Positions 14,571 through 21,576 are shown, counted from the stretch's first letter. The stretch: 26,598 nt of DNA from CAYUEN01 sp964443745 (GCA_964443745.1 CAYUEN010000027.1:1-26598), one strand, 5' to 3'. Numbers and translations: made by a program. The notes: generated by a model not told the origin, from the letters alone.

Positions 14571-15496
14571 ATCAAAAGCCCCCTATATTTGTGTGCGTCG
14601 GGAGAGATGGGGTCGTTGGCGTAGGTTGTGAATAGTTCGGTGTTGGTTTCGGTGTTGGTTTCGGTGTTGGTTTCGGTGTTGGTTTCGGTGTTGGTTTCGG
14701 TGNNNNNNNNNNNNNNNNNNNNNNNNNNNNNNNNNNNNNNNNNNNNNNNNNNNNNNNNNNNNNNNNNNNNNNNNNNNNNNNNNNNNNNNNNNNNNNNNNN
14801 NNTTGGTTTCGGCGGATTGATATCGATTTTCGTTTGCGTCGGGACTGATGACGGCGTCATTTTTTTAGGAGGTGAAATCTGGGTATTTGTTGGCATAGAT
14901 GGCATTTGTGCCGGTTTCGTGAACTGGTCGATCGATGGTTTTGTTGGCTGGGTCGGTATCGATGGCATAGTACTCGGTTTGGGCATTGGGATGGAAGGTA
15001 TCGGATTGGTTGTGGGTACTTCGGGAAGAGAAGGTATTTGTGATGGTTGCTCCGGCAGAGTCGGTCGCTGTTTGACAGGAGTCGGTATCGTAGCAGGTGT
15101 CTGGGATGGCAATGTTTGTTGCGGTGTAGCCGGTTTCTGTTTTTCCGGTAATCCGGATGGAGATATCTTGGATGTTTCGGTTGGCGTTACAGTGGATGGT
15201 GGGGTGATGATCTGCTGCTCCTGACTTTGGTGCAATTGGTTGTGGATGAGAATCTGGGTGGCCATATTGGCGTTTTGCTGGGTTTGGAGGGTGCGCTCTT
15301 GATAACGTGCGATGGCGCGTGCCTGCTCTCTCGCTTTCATTCGGGCGATCTGGCGTTTGAGTTCGTTGACGAGTTTGTATCGCTCTTGGGGTCCGGCTTT
15401 TTGGATTTTCTCGATCTGAGCGTCGATATCGATATCGGCATATAGAGTGAGGCCTTGCGCGAGAATCAGCAGAAGGCCTATGGAATACAGTTTCAT
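14567..15496 (-). CDS. Pro/Thr-rich exported protein with 12-bp tandem repeat, interrupted by an assembly gap
   Basis: The signal peptide (about residues 1-20) is followed by a charged helical stretch (IDAQIEKIQKAGPQERYKLVNEL...ARAIARYQER, likely coiled coil), then a long Pro/Thr/Ser/Gln-rich tail. The run of 100 N (14703-14802) sits inside a 12-bp repeat. As assembled, the part after the gap reads TETN repeats and stops at 14567. The residues entering the gap are PKP, and a gap made of whole 12-bp units keeps the PKPT frame, giving a Pro/Thr-rich end that stops with TGA at 14572. I think that is the true end. A periplasm-spanning linker or cell-wall-associated protein fits the composition. 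Function unknown. Confidence 0.7.
   Translation of the reverse strand: MKLYSIGLLLILAQGLTLYADIDIDAQIEKIQKAGPQERYKLVNELKRQIARMKAREQARAIARYQERTLQTQQNANMATQILIHNQLHQSQEQQIITPPSTVTPTETSKISPSGLPEKQKPATPQQTLPSQTPATIPTPVKQRPTLPEQPSQIPSLPEVPTTNPIPSIPMPKPSTMPSIPTQPTKPSIDQFTKPAQMPSMPTNTQISPPKKMTPSSVPTQTKIDINPPKPXXXXXXXXXXXXXXXXXXXXXXXXXXXXXXXXXXTETNTETNTETNTETNTETNTELFTTYANDPISPDAHKYRGLLI
14641..14812 (-). repeat. 12-bp tandem repeat (PKPT-coding) around the sequence gap
   Basis: The unit is ACCGAAACCAAC on the coding strand; five full copies are visible at 14641-14702 and part of another at 14803-14812. The true copy number is hidden by the gap. Confidence 0.9.
14703..14802. other. assembly gap, 100 N placeholder
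   Basis: Exactly 100 N, the usual placeholder for a gap of unknown size, placed inside a 12-bp tandem repeat that short reads cannot span. Confidence 0.98.
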
Positions 15497-15523
15497 ATGA
15501 ACTCTCTTTTCTTAGTTTTTTTC

Positions 15524-15555
15524 ATGATAGCAAAAAAATGTTACCCTTTTGTTAC
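15524..15555 (-). promoter_or_regulatory. response-regulator operator and -10 box in front of the Pro/Thr-rich gene
   Basis: On the minus strand two GTAAC half-sites (15555-15551 and 15544-15540) are spaced 11 bp, followed by exactly 10 nt and a TATCAT -10 (15529-15524). The site overlaps the last codons and stop of the kinase gene. The same layout occurs at 17286-17339. Binding by the adjacent OmpR-type regulator is inferred. Confidence 0.6.
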
Positions 15556-16596
15556 TTCTCTCAGATCGAGAATGAAACGGCTGCCCTCCCCCGGAATGCT
15601 CTCCACCTCTACGGCGATACGCATCTCTTCACAGAGTTTTTTGACGATATGAAGTCCGATACCCGTTCCCCGCGCGTTTTCGGTATAGAAGCGCTCGAAA
15701 ACCTTCTGCGGATTTTTGATGCCGACACCCGTATCTTCGATGATCATTTTTTTGTTGTGGGGATCGATCGAAATATCGATCCGGCCGTGCGGTTTGTTGT
15801 ATTTTGCGGCGTTGGTGAGCAGATTGACGAGCACCCTTTTGAAAGCGGCTTTGTGCGTATGGAGCATCGTCGGTTCGGTATGGAGCTTCACGGAGATATC
15901 GGGATAGAGTTTTCGGATATCAAAAAGCGTCTCTTCGATCAGAGCGACGGCTTCGAAGGTCTCTTTCTGGCTCTTGAGTTCGCGCAGATAGGCTCTTAGA
16001 TTCTCCTGGAGCATCAGAATGTTCCGGGCGCTTTGCTGGATTCTCTCCACCTTCTCCCTGTCGGAATCCTCTTTTTTCAAAAGTGCGCTATTTAGGACGA
16101 TCGAGGAGATCGGCGTGTTGAAATCATGAAGAATATCGCGTATGAACTCTTCGATTGTGAAGAGGGCTTTTTTCATCGGATGGAGCGCATAGAGAGAAAA
16201 AAGCAGAGAGAGTACGGCGACGATCAGAAGAAGTGCCAGAAAGCGAACGACCATCCGGTAGTAGATTTCCCGCACGTCATGACGATAACTGTGAAGCGGG
16301 TACGAAATTCTCATATAGTAGTTCTTGGAACCCGGAAGCGTGAAATAGGCGGCGAGTCCGTCCTTTTCGCGGTAGAGGAAAAGGGGCTGTTTCTTCTTTT
16401 TCAAAGAGAAGTCGATTTTGAAATCGGGACACTGCAGATCGAAACTACACAGCCGCATCCGTGAAAAGAGCTTTTGATCCAGATCCGCGATTTTCTGGCG
16501 GTATTCGAGGTAGAAGATCAGCGCGAGAAAAAGGCCGAGCGAGACGAAGAAGAGTGCGAAACTCTTCAACAGCGATTCGATCTCATACTTTTTCAA
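15541..16596 (-). CDS. sensor histidine kinase
   Basis: A 351-residue membrane kinase. Two membrane helices (about 11-30 and 116-137) enclose a periplasmic sensor of about 85 residues that contains Cys50 and Cys56 and a Lys-rich loop (SLKKKKQ). The H-box is ILHDFNTPISS with the phospho-accepting His157; the ATPase domain has LVNLLTNAAKYN (N-box), IEDTGVGI (G1) and GTGIGLHIVKKL (G2). There is no HAMP of normal length. The gene overlaps the response regulator by 14 bp, so the two form a pair. The stimulus is unknown; the two Cys would allow redox or metal sensing, which is only a suggestion. Confidence 0.92.
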   Translation of the reverse strand: MKKYEIESLLKSFALFFVSLGLFLALIFYLEYRQKIADLDQKLFSRMRLCSFDLQCPDFKIDFSLKKKKQPLFLYREKDGLAAYFTLPGSKNYYMRISYPLHSYRHDVREIYYRMVVRFLALLLIVAVLSLLFSLYALHPMKKALFTIEEFIRDILHDFNTPISSIVLNSALLKKEDSDREKVERIQQSARNILMLQENLRAYLRELKSQKETFEAVALIEETLFDIRKLYPDISVKLHTEPTMLHTHKAAFKRVLVNLLTNAAKYNKPHGRIDISIDPHNKKMIIEDTGVGIKNPQKVFERFYTENARGTGIGLHIVKKLCEEMRIAVEVESIPGEGSRFILDLREVTKG

Positions 16597-17221
16597 GAAT
16601 ATACCCTATGCCGCGTACGTTGGTGATTTCGATTCCCAGTTTCTGCTTGAGCTTGGCCATCGCCACGCGCAACGCGGTATCGGAGGGGTTTTCGAGCAAA
16701 TCGAGCAGATGTTCTTTGGGAGTGATCTTCCCGATGTTCCGCATCAGCGTGTCGAAAAGCCTGATCTGTACGCTTCCGAGCGAAAGTATCTTTCCCTCCT
16801 TGAAGACTTCGCCCGAATCGGGATGGTATTCGATTTTGCGGTAGGTGATCGTCCTCGGTCGGTGGTTTTTGAGGCGGGCGTTGACCCGTATCAGCAGCTC
16901 TTCGGGTAGAAACGGCTTTTTGAGATAGTCTTCCGCTCCCGCGTCGAACCCTCTGGTGATGGAATCGAGATCAACAAGTGCGCTGATATAGATGGCGGGA
17001 GTTTCGTCCCCGGCCAGGCGCAGACCCTCCAGAAGCTCGATACCGTCGATTTCGGGAACGTTGATGTCGAAGATGTAAAGATCGTAACCGTTGTCGTAGC
17101 TTAGTTCCGCCGCCTCTTCGCCGTTTGCGGCCAGATCGACCGTATAGCCGGCATTTTCGAGTATTTCGGTGATCGTATCCGCGAGAATCGTATCGTCTTC
17201 GAGCAGCAGTATTCTGGACAT
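16583..17221 (-). CDS. OmpR/PhoB-family response regulator
   Basis: A 212-residue regulator. The receiver domain has acidic residues Glu8/Asp9/Asp10, phospho-acceptor Asp52 (YIFDINVPEIDG), the Ser/Thr switch (AIYISAL) and Lys in YLKKPF. The C-terminal winged helix (GSVQIRLFDTLMRNIGKITPKEHLLDLL...ALRVAMAKLKQKLGIEITNVRGIGYIL) binds direct repeats in this family. The start has AAAGGAGG upstream. The kinase gene overlaps its 3' end. Direct repeats of GTAAC at 11-bp spacing in two nearby promoters are the likely targets. Confidence 0.93.
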   Translation of the reverse strand: MSRILLLEDDTILADTITEILENAGYTVDLAANGEEAAELSYDNGYDLYIFDINVPEIDGIELLEGLRLAGDETPAIYISALVDLDSITRGFDAGAEDYLKKPFLPEELLIRVNARLKNHRPRTITYRKIEYHPDSGEVFKEGKILSLGSVQIRLFDTLMRNIGKITPKEHLLDLLENPSDTALRVAMAKLKQKLGIEITNVRGIGYILEKV

Positions 17222-17242
17222 GCGCCTCCTTTGATACTTATC

Positions 17243-17264
17243 ATTATATAAACATTTAATTATA
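17243..17264 (-). promoter_or_regulatory. candidate -10 boxes for the response regulator gene
   Basis: Two minus-strand TATAAT hexamers (17248-17243 and 17264-17259) lie 22-43 nt before the ATG at 17221. Which is used cannot be told. The repeat operator at 17286-17323 lies just upstream, so autoregulation is possible. Confidence 0.5.
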
Positions 17265-17285
17265 GCGATATTAATCGTACCCGGG

Positions 17286-17339
17286 CTAACACTCCGCTAA
17301 CACTCCAGTAACGAGCGGGTAACACACTTTTATTATACT
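17286..17339 (+). promoter_or_regulatory. four-repeat response-regulator operator and -10 box of the Gly/Ala repeat gene
   Basis: Half-sites CTAAC (17286), CTAAC (17297), GTAAC (17308) and GTAAC (17319) are spaced exactly 11 bp. The last ends 10 nt before a TATACT -10 (17334-17339) and takes the place of a -35 box, as pho boxes do for PhoB. An OmpR-type regulator is encoded 65 bp away on the other strand. Confidence 0.75.
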
Positions 17340-17369
17340 TTCGGTGTATCTACATTACAAGGAGAAAAG

Positions 17370-17657
17370 ATGAAACTTAGACTTTCAATCGCAACGGTAC
17401 TTTTAGGAGCGGCTACGATCGTATCCGCAGGTGGTTTTGGCATGAGCATGGCTAATGCGGGCGCACAAATGGGTCAGCAAGCGGCCAACGCGGGTGCGAA
17501 AGCCGGACAAGACGCTGCCAACAGAGGCGCGGCAGCAGGTCAGGCGGCGGCCATTTCGGGAGCTATGCAAGGACAAAGCGCCGCAAACGCGGGTGCGAAA
17601 GCCGGACAAGACGCTGCCAACGCAGGCGCGGCGGCAGGAATGAGATTTTTCCGATAA
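17370..17657 (+). CDS. exported Gly/Ala-rich protein of six 11-residue repeats
   Basis: A 95-residue precursor. The signal peptide (about 1-20, ending VSAGG) is followed by six consecutive 11-residue repeats with consensus A-N-x-G-A-x-x-G-Q-x-A and then RFFR-type basic/aromatic end. The two Gly at positions 4 and 8 form a GxxxG pattern, so the protein could pack as Gly-zipper helices. At DNA level repeats share identical stretches 99 bp (3 x 33) apart. AAGGAGA precedes the ATG. The promoter carries the four-repeat operator. I do not recognise a family; envelope stress or surface-binding roles are only guesses. Confidence 0.8.
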   Translation: MKLRLSIATVLLGAATIVSAGGFGMSMANAGAQMGQQAANAGAKAGQDAANRGAAAGQAAAISGAMQGQSAANAGAKAGQDAANAGAAAGMRFFR

Positions 17658-17699
17658 TCTCTTCGATACGCTACACTTCACACACTTCTTGAAAGGACC

Positions 17700-17725
17700 C
17701 TTCGACAGGCTTCGGTCTGTCGAAG
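17700..17725. terminator. 11-bp UUCG-capped hairpin between convergent genes
   Basis: CTTCGACAGGC (17700-17710) pairs with GTCTGTCGAAG-type sequence (17715-17725, one G.T pair), closing a C(UUCG)G tetraloop, which is exceptionally stable. It separates the Gly/Ala gene from the DUF4870 gene. No U tract is seen; a bidirectional terminator or a REP-like palindrome are both possible. Confidence 0.55.
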
Positions 17726-17729
17726 ACCC

Positions 17730-18071
17730 TCACTTCAAAAATCGGATACTCAAAGGATAGGCCCACACTTCGCCGTTGTTCGCCTTGAGGCCTCCGATGA
17801 TCGCGAAAACGATCGACAACACCCCTACCGCCACCATGATAAAAATACCGATTCCAAACGGTATCAGCATCCACCCCGCGATATAGTAGACAAGTGCGCT
17901 CAAGATCCAATTTAGCACCGCTTTTCCATTGGCATCCACATAGGCCGACTCCTCTTTCTTGAGTTGCCAGAGAATCAGAGGCAGAATCAATCCCAAAATG
18001 GGGAAAAGCATACTCGTCAATTGTGAAAAGTGCAGAAACATCGACCAGTTGCGTTCGGATTTGGAGGCCAT
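17730..18071 (-). CDS. DUF4870 family membrane protein
   Basis: A 113-residue inner-membrane protein with three to four hydrophobic segments. MFLHFSQLTSMLFPILGLILPLILWQLKKEES, then NGKAVLNWILSALVYYI, is the standard DUF4870/Tic20-like layout, in which the Lys-rich turn and N-x-x-A-x-x-F/W-x-x are conserved. AAAAGGAGAG lies before the ATG. It diverges from the acidic protein gene at 18148, sharing a 76-bp promoter region. The biochemical role of the family is not established. Confidence 0.88.
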   Translation of the reverse strand: MASKSERNWSMFLHFSQLTSMLFPILGLILPLILWQLKKEESAYVDANGKAVLNWILSALVYYIAGWMLIPFGIGIFIMVAVGVLSIVFAIIGGLKANNGEVWAYPLSIRFLK

Positions 18072-18100
18072 CGTCTCTCCTTTTTGCGGCAGATGCGGTT

Positions 18101-18122
18101 ATTATACTTCTTTTACTATAAT
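18101..18122. promoter_or_regulatory. divergent -10 boxes
   Basis: Minus-strand TATAAT (18106-18101) serves the DUF4870 gene, and plus-strand TATAAT (18117-18122) serves the gene at 18148. Confidence 0.55.
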
Positions 18123-18147
18123 CTTCAAAAAAAGAAGGAGAAAAGAG

Positions 18148-18468
18148 ATGGCGAGCGTTACGTTTGATTCGGTTATCAAAACCACCCCCCTGGGGATCTG
18201 GTATATAGAGATCAGGGATCCGGAGGAGGATCGTGTGGAGATATGCCATTCGATAGAGGAGTATGCGGAAAAGATCGAGGATATGGGAGCCGAATACGGG
18301 GGCGACGTGGAGGTGGCATGGTCTGCGGAAGAGGATGTTACCAAGGAGCAGATCAACGAAGTGCGGATGCAGATGAACGCCTATCAGCAGAAACTCGAAG
18401 ATGAATCGATCGTTCCCGGAACAGGAAACGAACGAATGCAAGAAGAGGATGGGTCACCGAAGTTTTAA
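18148..18468 (+). CDS. small acidic cytosolic protein of unknown function
   Basis: A 106-residue soluble protein without signal peptide. The N-terminal part (VIKTTPLGIWYIEIRDPEEDRVEICHSIEEYAEKIEDMGAEYGGDVEVAWS) looks like a compact alpha/beta domain; the C-terminal part is a helix (VTKEQINEVRMQMNAYQQKLEDE) with a disordered tail. The start is set at 18148 by AAGGAG 7 nt upstream and the -10 at 18117; the reading frame is open further upstream but overlaps the divergent gene. I do not recognise a named family. Probably a conserved lineage-specific protein. Confidence 0.75.
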   Translation: MASVTFDSVIKTTPLGIWYIEIRDPEEDRVEICHSIEEYAEKIEDMGAEYGGDVEVAWSAEEDVTKEQINEVRMQMNAYQQKLEDESIVPGTGNERMQEEDGSPKF

Positions 18469-18470
18469 TA

Positions 18471-18520
18471 GGAGAGGGGAGGATACCCCGAGACGACTCG
18501 GGTGTACACCTCTACTCTCC
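18471..18520. terminator. long stem-loop between convergent genes
   Basis: An outer stem GGAGAG/CTCTCC (18471-18476 with 18515-18520) and an inner stem around CCGAG-acga-CTCGG form one extended hairpin. It overlaps the stop of the twin-rhodanese gene and follows the stop of the acidic protein gene by 2 nt. Confidence 0.6.
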
Positions 18521-19450
18521 AAGCGGAAGGTTTTTAGCTTTCCAGGCATCCAGGCCGCCTTTGATATGGGATATATCTGTAAAACCGTTTTCGACCAGTA
18601 GTTTCGTCGCTTTGGTGGTGCGGGACGAAGTGTGACAGATCAAAATGATCTTTTTGTGGCGATCTTCCTCTGCAAGTTTCAAAACCTCCGAGACGAACTC
18701 CTCTCGCACCCTTCTCGGGTTTTGTCCGTTTGGATCCCGATATTCATATACGGCGCCATAAATAGATTCCTTCGCATAATTTCCGTTGGCCCGTTCCCAT
18801 TCGTTTCTGATATCGATAAAAAGTGCGTCGTCCGGGATTCGATACGATGATGAAGGAACGATTTCATTGACGATACCGACGGGTAGATGGTATGCGTTCC
18901 ACTCTATCAAACCGCCTTCGATCTGTTCGATATAGGTAAAACCGTTTTCCGAGAGGAGTTTGGCTGCCTTCTTGGTTCTGCTGGATGAATGGCAGATGAG
19001 GATGATGTGACGATGTTTGTTTCGTTTGGCCAGATCGAGTACTTCATCGACAAATGCATCTCTGACCTCTCGTGGGTTTTGGCCGTTTGGATCTCTGTAT
19101 TCATAGACGGCATTGCCCACAGATCCCAGAGGCAGAGAAGTGTTGACGAGTTGATTTTCCTCCTCTTCCCAGTTTTGGCGTTCCCATTCGTTTCTGATAT
19201 CGATAAAGAGGGCATCTTTAGGGATTTTGTAACCATTTTCGAGCGTGATTGTTCCATATGTGCCCGCAACGGTATAGGGGCCGGTTTGGAAAGAGGTGGA
19301 ATCTTCCGAATCGTTCTTGTCGGCGGATTGGGATTGGGACGGCTGATTGGAGAGTGTCGATATCTCTTTGGATGTGTCGCCACCACCTCCGCATCCGTTT
19401 ATAAACGTGACGATCAACAGCACAAAACCGAATAAAATAATTTTTTTCAT
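18512..19450 (-). CDS. lipoprotein with two rhodanese domains
   Basis: A 312-residue precursor with lipobox FINGC (lipidated Cys20) and a Gly/Ser/Asp-rich linker to about residue 60. Two rhodanese domains follow, with catalytic loops ICHSSSRT (Cys153) and ICHTSSRT (Cys272). The halves share long matching segments (ALFIDIRNEWER, AVYEYRDPNGQNPR), so they arose by internal duplication. Both keep the Cys and Arg of an active loop, so both may transfer sulfane sulfur. Location is the periplasmic face of a membrane. AAGGAG precedes the start and a minus-strand TATACT lies at 19488-19483. A role in polysulfide or thiosulfate handling would fit a sulfur-metabolising host but is inference. Confidence 0.88.
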   Translation of the reverse strand: MKKIILFGFVLLIVTFINGCGGGGDTSKEISTLSNQPSQSQSADKNDSEDSTSFQTGPYTVAGTYGTITLENGYKIPKDALFIDIRNEWERQNWEEEENQLVNTSLPLGSVGNAVYEYRDPNGQNPREVRDAFVDEVLDLAKRNKHRHIILICHSSSRTKKAAKLLSENGFTYIEQIEGGLIEWNAYHLPVGIVNEIVPSSSYRIPDDALFIDIRNEWERANGNYAKESIYGAVYEYRDPNGQNPRRVREEFVSEVLKLAEEDRHKKIILICHTSSRTTKATKLLVENGFTDISHIKGGLDAWKAKNLPLGE

Positions 19451-19482
19451 AAAACTGCTCCTTACATTCTATATTTAATATC

Positions 19483-19488
19483 AGTATA
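19483..19488 (-). promoter_or_regulatory. -10 box of the twin-rhodanese gene
   Basis: TATACT on the minus strand, 32 nt before the ATG at 19450. Confidence 0.45.
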
Positions 19489-19530
19489 ATAAATTAATGG
19501 AGCTCTTGTATGGTATATAAAAATTTTTTT

Positions 19531-19565
19531 TGTCAAAAAATATTGACAGTTTCGATCTGTAACAG
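19531..19565. promoter_or_regulatory. cluster of overlapping dyads upstream of arsC
   Basis: TGTCAA (19531-19536) and TTGACA (19543-19548) form a perfect dyad with a 6-nt centre; ACAG/CTGT (19545-19560) and CTGTAACAG (19557-19565) overlap it. The cluster lies just upstream of the arsC -35 and is a likely regulator site. The regulator is not identified. Confidence 0.4.
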
Positions 19566-19574
19566 TTTTTTTGG

Positions 19575-19603
19575 TTGACTCCCGGGGGAGTTTTGAGTAA
19601 AAT
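19575..19603 (+). promoter_or_regulatory. arsC promoter with palindrome in the spacer
   Basis: TTGACT (19575-19580), 17 nt, TAAAAT (19598-19603): an unusually complete sigma-70 promoter for this window. The spacer contains the near-palindrome ACTCCCGGGGGAGT (19578-19591), a possible repressor site. Confidence 0.65.
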
Positions 19604-19626
19604 AGCCGCAAAAAAGAGGAGAAAAC

Positions 19627-19983
19627 ATGTCCGATATCAAGATATGGCACAATCCAAGATGCGGCAAGTCCAGAGATGCGATGAAATTTCTGGAAGCCGA
19701 GGGGTTGGAGCCGGAGGTGATCAAATATCTCGAAGTCCCGCACACCAAAGAGGAGATCAGACATCTGATCTCGATGTTGGGATTAAAAAGCGCGCGAGAG
19801 TTGATGCGCACCAAGGAGCCGCTTTACAAAGAGTTGGGGCTCAAAGAGGAGAAGGACGAAGAGAAACTGATCGAAGCGATGGTCGAACACCCCAGGCTGA
19901 TCGAGCGCCCGATCGTGATCAGAGGCGAAAAAGCGGTGATCGGCCGACCGATCGAAAAAGTGATCGAATTGGTGGGGGCGTAA
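19627..19983 (+). CDS. arsC: ArsC family (glutaredoxin-type) arsenate reductase
   Basis: A 118-residue cytosolic reductase. The catalytic Cys12 is in NPRCGKSRDA, and the arginines that bind arsenate in E. coli ArsC have counterparts here near 61, 94 (ERPIVIRG) and 107 (IGRP). The length is typical (115-140). It reduces arsenate to arsenite using glutathione/glutaredoxin or a similar donor. No ars efflux pump is nearby; relatives such as YffB/Spx share the fold, so a different thiol role is possible. AGGAG precedes the ATG. The next gene starts at the base after its stop codon. Confidence 0.85.
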   Translation: MSDIKIWHNPRCGKSRDAMKFLEAEGLEPEVIKYLEVPHTKEEIRHLISMLGLKSARELMRTKEPLYKELGLKEEKDEEKLIEAMVEHPRLIERPIVIRGEKAVIGRPIEKVIELVGA

Positions 19984-21576
19984 ATGCTCAGTTGCGTCAA
20001 TCTCACTCAGCGATACGGCAAACGCGTACTCTTCGAAAAGATCAATCTCACACTCGATCGGGGAAAACGGTACGGTCTCATCGGTGCCAACGGTGCGGGC
20101 AAGAGTACGTTTATGAAGATCCTCTCGGGTGAAATCGAGCCCACGGAGGGGGAGATCCATATTCAGCCCGGATTGAGATTGGGGGTATTGGGACAAAACC
20201 AGTATGCCTTCGAAGATTTTACGCTCAAAGATGCGGTACTCTATGGCAACAGGCGCCTATACGATGCCCAGAAGGAGAAAGAGCGGCTCTATATGGAGGG
20301 AGATTTCGAAGACGATGCGGTCAACGAGCGGCTTGCGGAGTTGGAGATCATCTGTGCGGAGGAGGATCCCACCTACGAGTCGGAAGTCCATATCGAAAAG
20401 CTTCTCGAAGCTTTGGGATTCGAAGCGAGCCGCCATGAAGAGCCGATGAGCGCACTCACCGGCGGTGACAAATTCAAGATTCTACTGGCGCAGGTACTCT
20501 TTCCCAAGCCCGATATATTGTTGCTGGACGAACCGACGAACAATCTCGATATCGAAACGATCGGCTGGTTGGAGGAGCAGCTCAAACGTCATGAAGGGAC
20601 GCTGGTGGTCATTTCGCACGATCGCCATTTTCTCAACAGTGTCGTGACCCATATTCTGGATCTGGATTTCAAGACGATCCGAGAATTTACCGGAAACTAC
20701 GACGAATGGTATATCGCCGCCAACCTGATCGCCAGGCAGCAGGAGGCCGCCCGAAACAAAAAGCTCAAAGAGAAAGAGCAACTGGAAAATTTTATCCGCA
20801 GATTTTCCGCCAACGCCTCCAAAGCCAAACAGGCGACCAGCCGTCAAAAACAGTTGGAAAAGCTCGATCTGCAGGAGATCCAAATCTCCAGCCGACGCGA
20901 TCCGAGCATTCTTTTCAAACCGTGTCGGGATATCGGAGCCGAAGTGATGGAAGCCGAAGGCATCGCCAAAAGTTACGGCGATCTGGAAGTGCTCAGGGAT
21001 ATCGACATCAAGGTGGAAAAGGGTGATAAAATCGCGCTTATCGGCCCCAACGGCGTGGGCAAGACCACCCTGCTGGAAATTCTCACCGAGCGGATGGATC
21101 CCGATAGCGGCCGCGTCAAGTGGGGGCAGACGATTCATCGCAGCTATTTTCCGCAGAATACGACCGATATCGTCAAGGGCGAGATGAAACTCTACGACTG
21201 GGTGCAGGGGTTCAGCAAGGATTGGCATATCGACGAAATCCGAAAGTGCCTGGGAAGAATGCTCTTTAGCGGAGAGGAGCAGGAGAAGAGCGTCGATGCG
21301 CTCAGCGGCGGCGAAAAACATCGTCTGATGCTCTCGAAGATGATGATGGACGATGCCAATTTCCTGATTCTGGACGAACCGGACAACCATCTGGATCTGG
21401 AAGCGATCATTTCACTCGGTGAAGCGTTGCACAGTTATGGCGGCGGCGTGATCTGCGTGACGCACGATAGGGAGTTGATCGACGCCTTCGCCAACCGGAT
21501 CATCGAACTCAAGCCCGATGGAGAAATGATCGATTTCAAGGGGGATTTCGAGAGTTACCGTGCACAGACGGCCTGA
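19984..21576 (+). CDS. ybiT: ABC-F family ATPase, YbiT type
   Basis: A 530-residue soluble protein with two ABC domains and no membrane part, the same length as E. coli YbiT. Domain 1: GANGAGKST and LLLDEPTNNLD, with a non-standard signature LTGGDKFK. Linker: the ABC-F P-site tRNA interaction helices including FIRRFSANASKAKQATSRQKQLEK. Domain 2: GPNGVGKTT, LSGGEKHR, LILDEPDNHLD (Asp instead of the usual Thr). ABC-F proteins act in the ribosomal E site to relieve stalled or problematic translation. It is directly adjacent to arsC (0 bp), so probably co-transcribed. Confidence 0.92.
   Translation: MLSCVNLTQRYGKRVLFEKINLTLDRGKRYGLIGANGAGKSTFMKILSGEIEPTEGEIHIQPGLRLGVLGQNQYAFEDFTLKDAVLYGNRRLYDAQKEKERLYMEGDFEDDAVNERLAELEIICAEEDPTYESEVHIEKLLEALGFEASRHEEPMSALTGGDKFKILLAQVLFPKPDILLLDEPTNNLDIETIGWLEEQLKRHEGTLVVISHDRHFLNSVVTHILDLDFKTIREFTGNYDEWYIAANLIARQQEAARNKKLKEKEQLENFIRRFSANASKAKQATSRQKQLEKLDLQEIQISSRRDPSILFKPCRDIGAEVMEAEGIAKSYGDLEVLRDIDIKVEKGDKIALIGPNGVGKTTLLEILTERMDPDSGRVKWGQTIHRSYFPQNTTDIVKGEMKLYDWVQGFSKDWHIDEIRKCLGRMLFSGEEQEKSVDALSGGEKHRLMLSKMMMDDANFLILDEPDNHLDLEAIISLGEALHSYGGGVICVTHDRELIDAFANRIIELKPDGEMIDFKGDFESYRAQTA

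Noticed and set aside
14628..15224. Plus-strand reading frame of Val/Gly-rich repeats through the gap
   Set aside because: It is the antisense shadow of the 12-bp repeat and Pro-rich region; the minus strand has the signal peptide and ribosome site.
17403..17681. Minus-strand frame opposite the Gly/Ala repeat gene
   Set aside because: Shadow of a low-complexity GC-rich gene; no ribosome site and Arg/Ser-rich composition.
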